Origin: JAZDJP01 sp043803805
Lineage (GTDB): Bacteria; Planctomycetota; JAZDJP01
Direction of reading: 5' to 3'
NCBI GenBank assembly: GCA_043803805.1
Contig: JAZDJP010000140.1
Location: 1-7,384, forward strand
Length of the DNA: 7,384 nt
Part shown: positions 5,194 to 7,384 of the stretch, one piece after another
Layout: each line of letters starts with the position of its first letter
How positions within the stretch are numbered: position 1 is the stretch's first letter
The notes under the pieces: generated by a model
What the model saw: the letters and a program-made list of their open reading frames with translations, nothing else
Database searches by the model: none
What the model was told of the DNA's origin: nothing
Program-made: the position numbers and the translations under genes

Positions 5194-6642
5194 CTACTCC
5201 GTCACGAGAAAGTTTTTAAATTGCCATGGATCGCGCGTGTCAATATCGTCGCGATTGAATCCCCGAAACACATTCCGCCGGTGCTTGAGCGGCGTCCAAT
5301 CGGAGGCCCGGGAGATGAATTTTCCCAGGTACGGCCGGGCGATTTTCAGCACAAAATCATGCGGCAGGTCGTCCGGGACGCACACCCCCCGCTCCGGATT
5401 CTCCATCATCCACAGGGAGGCCGCGACGGCGGAAATGGCCACCTGCATCGTCGTGGCGTTCTGGTGCGGGACGAGCCGCCGCGACTCCCCGATGGACAGG
5501 TCGCTTCCCGTCCACCAGGAATTATAGGCGTGGCCCATGAGGAGCGCCCCGAGGATGTCCGCCCCGGTCGTGATTTCGTCGTTCATGATGCGGAGGTTCG
5601 GCTGGAGTTCATAGTCGTCGCCGCGAAGCTCGGAGAGCGACACGATCGCCGCGTCGCAGGGACAGTAGGCATAGTGCACCGTGGGCCGGTAGACCGCCTT
5701 TCCGTTCTTCCGGACCGTCAGGTGATCCGAAATCGTGAACGCCTCGCCGTGCCGGACGACCATGCCGCGGATGGTGTAATCCGGCACCCATGACCGGACC
5801 CAGGTGTTCATCCCCATCCGCGCGAGGCAAATCTGGTTCTTCGGACCCGCTCGATGCGTGAAGGCATCCGGCGGCAGTTCCTTCTCGTGGGTCCCCCATC
5901 CCATCTCCGCGGTCGTCGTCCCCTCCTCGCGGAACCCCTCGATGGACCAGGTGTTCACGAATTCATTCACGCGTTTGGGGACATCCGAGATCTGGGTGTC
6001 GCGCTCGCTGCAATGGATCACCTTGACGCCGAGTTTCATCGCCAGGCGGTTGAACGTCCGGGTCCGCATGAGTTCGCGGATCGCCTCCGCGTCCCGCCCG
6101 CGGACCTTCCGGTCGGCGAGAACCTTCGCGGCGATGTCGAGAAGCCCCTGCTTGGTGAAGTGCGAGATGAGGCCCGGGTTGGCCCCGTGTTCGATGACCG
6201 CCGTGGGGCCCGGGCGCGTCCACGACGCCGCCATCCGCCGGAGATTCATGTGCCGCCAGTAGAGCGTCCGCTCGGTCGGGTGCTTGTTCGGGGCGCCGGC
6301 ATAGGGGTCCCACAGTTCCACCGACGTGTTGACGTAGAGAACGCCGCGATCGTGGCACCACTGGAGAATTTCACAGCAGTCAATGTTCCAGGCCAGATCC
6401 ACGAGGAGATCGCCGACCGAAAGATACTGGCCGAGGACCGTCCCCATGTTCTCCCTCGTGATCTTTTTCCGGACGAAGCGAACGCCCCGGGCGGTCCAGG
6501 GCCGGATGATTTTGGATTTGTCCTCGAAATCCATCACGGTGATGTTCCCGGGGGGGATCCGCGTCAACTTCAGAAATATCGGCAGGGTGCACTGCGCGAC
6601 GGAGCCATACCCGACGATCAGAACACGTTGGTTGAACCCCAT
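5194..6642 (-). CDS. hss: Homospermidine synthase
   Basis: The 482-residue product matches bacterial homospermidine synthases (usually close to 480 residues), NAD-dependent enzymes that join two putrescines into sym-homospermidine with loss of ammonia. Seen: an N-terminal Rossmann motif VLIVGYGSVAQ (residues 7-17), NTSVELW (105-111), IEHGANPGLISHF (about 150-162), NTWSIEGF (230-237), GWGTHEKE (248-255), GHAYNSWWTGSDLSIGE and QNATTMQVA (394-402). Trp232 in NTWS probably corresponds to the cation-pi tryptophan known from the Blastochloris viridis enzyme. Three in-frame ATGs compete (6666, 6651, 6642); AGGAGG at 6658-6653 lies 10 nt before 6642, which also starts the Rossmann fold at the usual place. 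The stop at 5194 abuts the decarboxylase start region, so both are cotranscribed and probably coupled. A saccharopine- or carboxyspermidine-dehydrogenase role is less likely given the motifs. Confidence 0.9.
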   Translation of the reverse strand: MGFNQRVLIVGYGSVAQCTLPIFLKLTRIPPGNITVMDFEDKSKIIRPWTARGVRFVRKKITRENMGTVLGQYLSVGDLLVDLAWNIDCCEILQWCHDRGVLYVNTSVELWDPYAGAPNKHPTERTLYWRHMNLRRMAASWTRPGPTAVIEHGANPGLISHFTKQGLLDIAAKVLADRKVRGRDAEAIRELMRTRTFNRLAMKLGVKVIHCSERDTQISDVPKRVNEFVNTWSIEGFREEGTTTAEMGWGTHEKELPPDAFTHRAGPKNQICLARMGMNTWVRSWVPDYTIRGMVVRHGEAFTISDHLTVRKNGKAVYRPTVHYAYCPCDAAIVSLSELRGDDYELQPNLRIMNDEITTGADILGALLMGHAYNSWWTGSDLSIGESRRLVPHQNATTMQVAISAVAASLWMMENPERGVCVPDDLPHDFVLKIARPYLGKFISRASDWTPLKHRRNVFRGFNRDDIDTRDPWQFKNFLVTE

Positions 6643-6704
6643 GATTTTCATTCCTCCTCTTTTCATCGGTCTAATGCCCCGTCACCGCACGACGCGGGGA
6701 CGCT

Positions 6705-6732
6705 ATTATTGACAGATGGCTCCGCTTTTCAA
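6705..6732 (-). promoter_or_regulatory. Candidate sigma-70 promoter of the hss-decarboxylase operon
   Basis: Minus-strand TTGAAA (6732-6727) and AATAAT (6710-6705) are separated by 16 nt, each matching five of six consensus bases. Transcription would begin near 6698, giving a leader of about 55 nt before hss. It is the only good match in this interval. Confidence 0.45.
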
Positions 6733-7009
6733 GTGCGGCGGGTAAAAAAGTCGAAGAATTTCATCTGAATACGCGCGGCAACATGTCCCGGCGGCTCGTG
6801 GTCCCTTCCTTCCTGCGGGTCATCGCCGAATCCCTCGCCGATTTTCCCGAGGATCTTCATTGCGGTTGAGTGACCACGTAATAGGCATATCCATCAATTT
6901 CGGGCACAATAAATAGGCACGCGCCAATATGCCAAATATCGCATGATTATTTATAACATGTTGCACATCAAATAGAAAAGGTACAATCTCAAGGAAAAGG
7001 CCATGGCTA
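6733..7009. other. Intergenic region between divergent hss and PII genes
   Basis: No convincing gene is seen. The part from 6770 to 6865 is GC-rich and holds only short open frames, the longest noticed being 43 codons on the minus strand (6729-6860) without a ribosome binding site. From about 6870 to 7000 the sequence becomes AT-rich, as is common between activator sites and a sigma-54 promoter. It contains a perfect 7-bp inverted repeat, GGCATAT (6884-6890) and ATATGCC (6927-6933), and two GGCAC motifs (6903-6907 and 6916-6920). None matches the classic NtrC site well. Confidence 0.4.
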
Positions 7010-7026
7010 CGGCACTGGGTTTGCTA
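7010..7026 (+). promoter_or_regulatory. Sigma-54 (RpoN) promoter of the PII gene
   Basis: CGGCACTGGGTTTGCTA shows the -24 GG (7011-7012) and -12 GC (7023-7024) separated by exactly 10 nt, with GGCAC and TTGC fully matching the sigma-54 consensus blocks. Transcription would start near 7036, about 19 nt before the PII ATG. Expression would therefore need RpoN and an enhancer-binding activator, typically NtrC under nitrogen limitation. Confidence 0.75.
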
Positions 7027-7054
7027 AAATCTTCCATAAATCGGAGTATTCGCC

Positions 7055-7384
7055 ATGAAAATGATCGAAGCCATCATCCCCCCCTCCAAACTCGAGGCCG
7101 TGAAGGAGGCCCTTGCGGAAATCCAGGTCTTCCGCCTCACCGTGAGCGATGTCCAGGGTTTCGGCCGCCAGAAAGGACATACCGAGATGTACCGGGGCCA
7201 GGAATACACCGTGAACCTTCTCCGGAAGGCCCGGATCGAGGTCGCCGTGGACGACGACACCGCCCCCCGGGTCATCGAGGCCATTCTCGCCGCGACGCGA
7301 TCGGGACCGGAGGGGAAAATCGGAGACGGGAAGATTTTCGTGTACGACCTCGCCGACGTCATCCGCATCCGGACCGGCGAGCGG
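7055..7384 (+). CDS. PII nitrogen-regulatory signal protein (GlnB/GlnK family), 3' end cut by window
   Basis: The first 110 residues of a PII protein, which normally has about 112, are present; only the last few are outside. PII is a trimeric sensor of ATP/ADP and 2-oxoglutarate that controls ammonium transport, glutamine synthetase and nitrogen regulators. Seen: MKMIEAIIPPSKLEAVKEAL, VQGFGRQKGHTE with Gln39, the T-loop ending RGQEY with Tyr51 (the uridylylation position), Lys58, the B-loop GKIGDGKIFV, and IRIRTGER at the C-terminus. The segment before the B-loop (SGPEGKIGDGK) is three residues longer than in E. coli GlnB. GGAG at 7043-7046 lies 8 nt before the ATG. A sigma-54 promoter upstream favours a GlnK-type, nitrogen-starvation role, often with an ammonium transporter gene next; that neighbour is not in the window. 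Confidence 0.95.
   Translation, partial: MKMIEAIIPPSKLEAVKEALAEIQVFRLTVSDVQGFGRQKGHTEMYRGQEYTVNLLRKARIEVAVDDDTAPRVIEAILAATRSGPEGKIGDGKIFVYDLADVIRIRTGER

Noticed and set aside
3811..5793. 660-residue open frame on the plus strand
   Set aside because: It runs antisense through the decarboxylase and hss genes, is rich in Arg, His, Pro and Val with no domain pattern, and is explained by the strong third-position GC of the real genes.
5854..6768. 304-residue plus-strand open frame
   Set aside because: Antisense shadow of hss with low-complexity composition and no motif or ribosome binding site.
6729..6860. 43-codon minus-strand open frame upstream of hss
   Set aside because: No ribosome binding site, no recognisable motif, and its end overlaps the candidate hss promoter; too short to support.
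7024..7368. 114-residue minus-strand open frame
   Set aside because: Antisense to the clear PII gene and without any family pattern.

Overview
The window looks like a bacterial chromosome segment, probably from a Gram-negative and poorly sampled lineage; I cannot place it more precisely. It has two different textures. Positions about 4000-7384 are GC-rich with strong GC preference at third codon positions and carry housekeeping genes for polyamine and nitrogen metabolism. Positions 1-3870 are less GC-rich, most clearly so below 850, and carry a compact defence and toxin-antitoxin cassette ending in an insertion sequence. This contrast suggests that the left half was acquired horizontally.

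Left half, all on the minus strand and read from right to left. A promoter with an overlapping 39-bp dyad operator (3829-3876) precedes hicB (antitoxin) and hicA (toxin), which overlap by ATGA. These are followed closely by an HNH endonuclease, a 77-residue protein of unknown function, an EcoRII-type restriction endonuclease, a Vsr-type mismatch endonuclease (ATGA overlap with the EcoRII gene) and a GGQHR/ParB-like protein. The last gene is cut off by the left end of an IS66-type element whose transposase begins at 75 and runs off the window. The genes are packed with gaps of about 0-100 nt, so they can be read as one operon under HicB control. No cytosine methyltransferase is visible, although both an EcoRII-type nuclease and Vsr normally act beside one.

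Right half. A two-gene operon on the minus strand encodes a homospermidine synthase (5194-6642) and an ODC-fold ornithine decarboxylase (4048-5187). Together they would convert ornithine to putrescine and then to sym-homospermidine. Divergently on the plus strand lies a PII signal protein (7055 to the window end), preceded by a well-matched sigma-54 promoter at 7010-7026. The roughly 410-nt region between the two divergent genes holds both promoters and an AT-rich stretch that could contain activator sites.

The observations most worth a second look are the methyltransferase-less hicBA/HNH/EcoRII/Vsr/GGQHR cassette, the EcoRII-type gene whose protein-like frame extends upstream of any normal start codon, and a second copy of the hicB operator outer arms lacking the 17-bp core, about 100 bp upstream.
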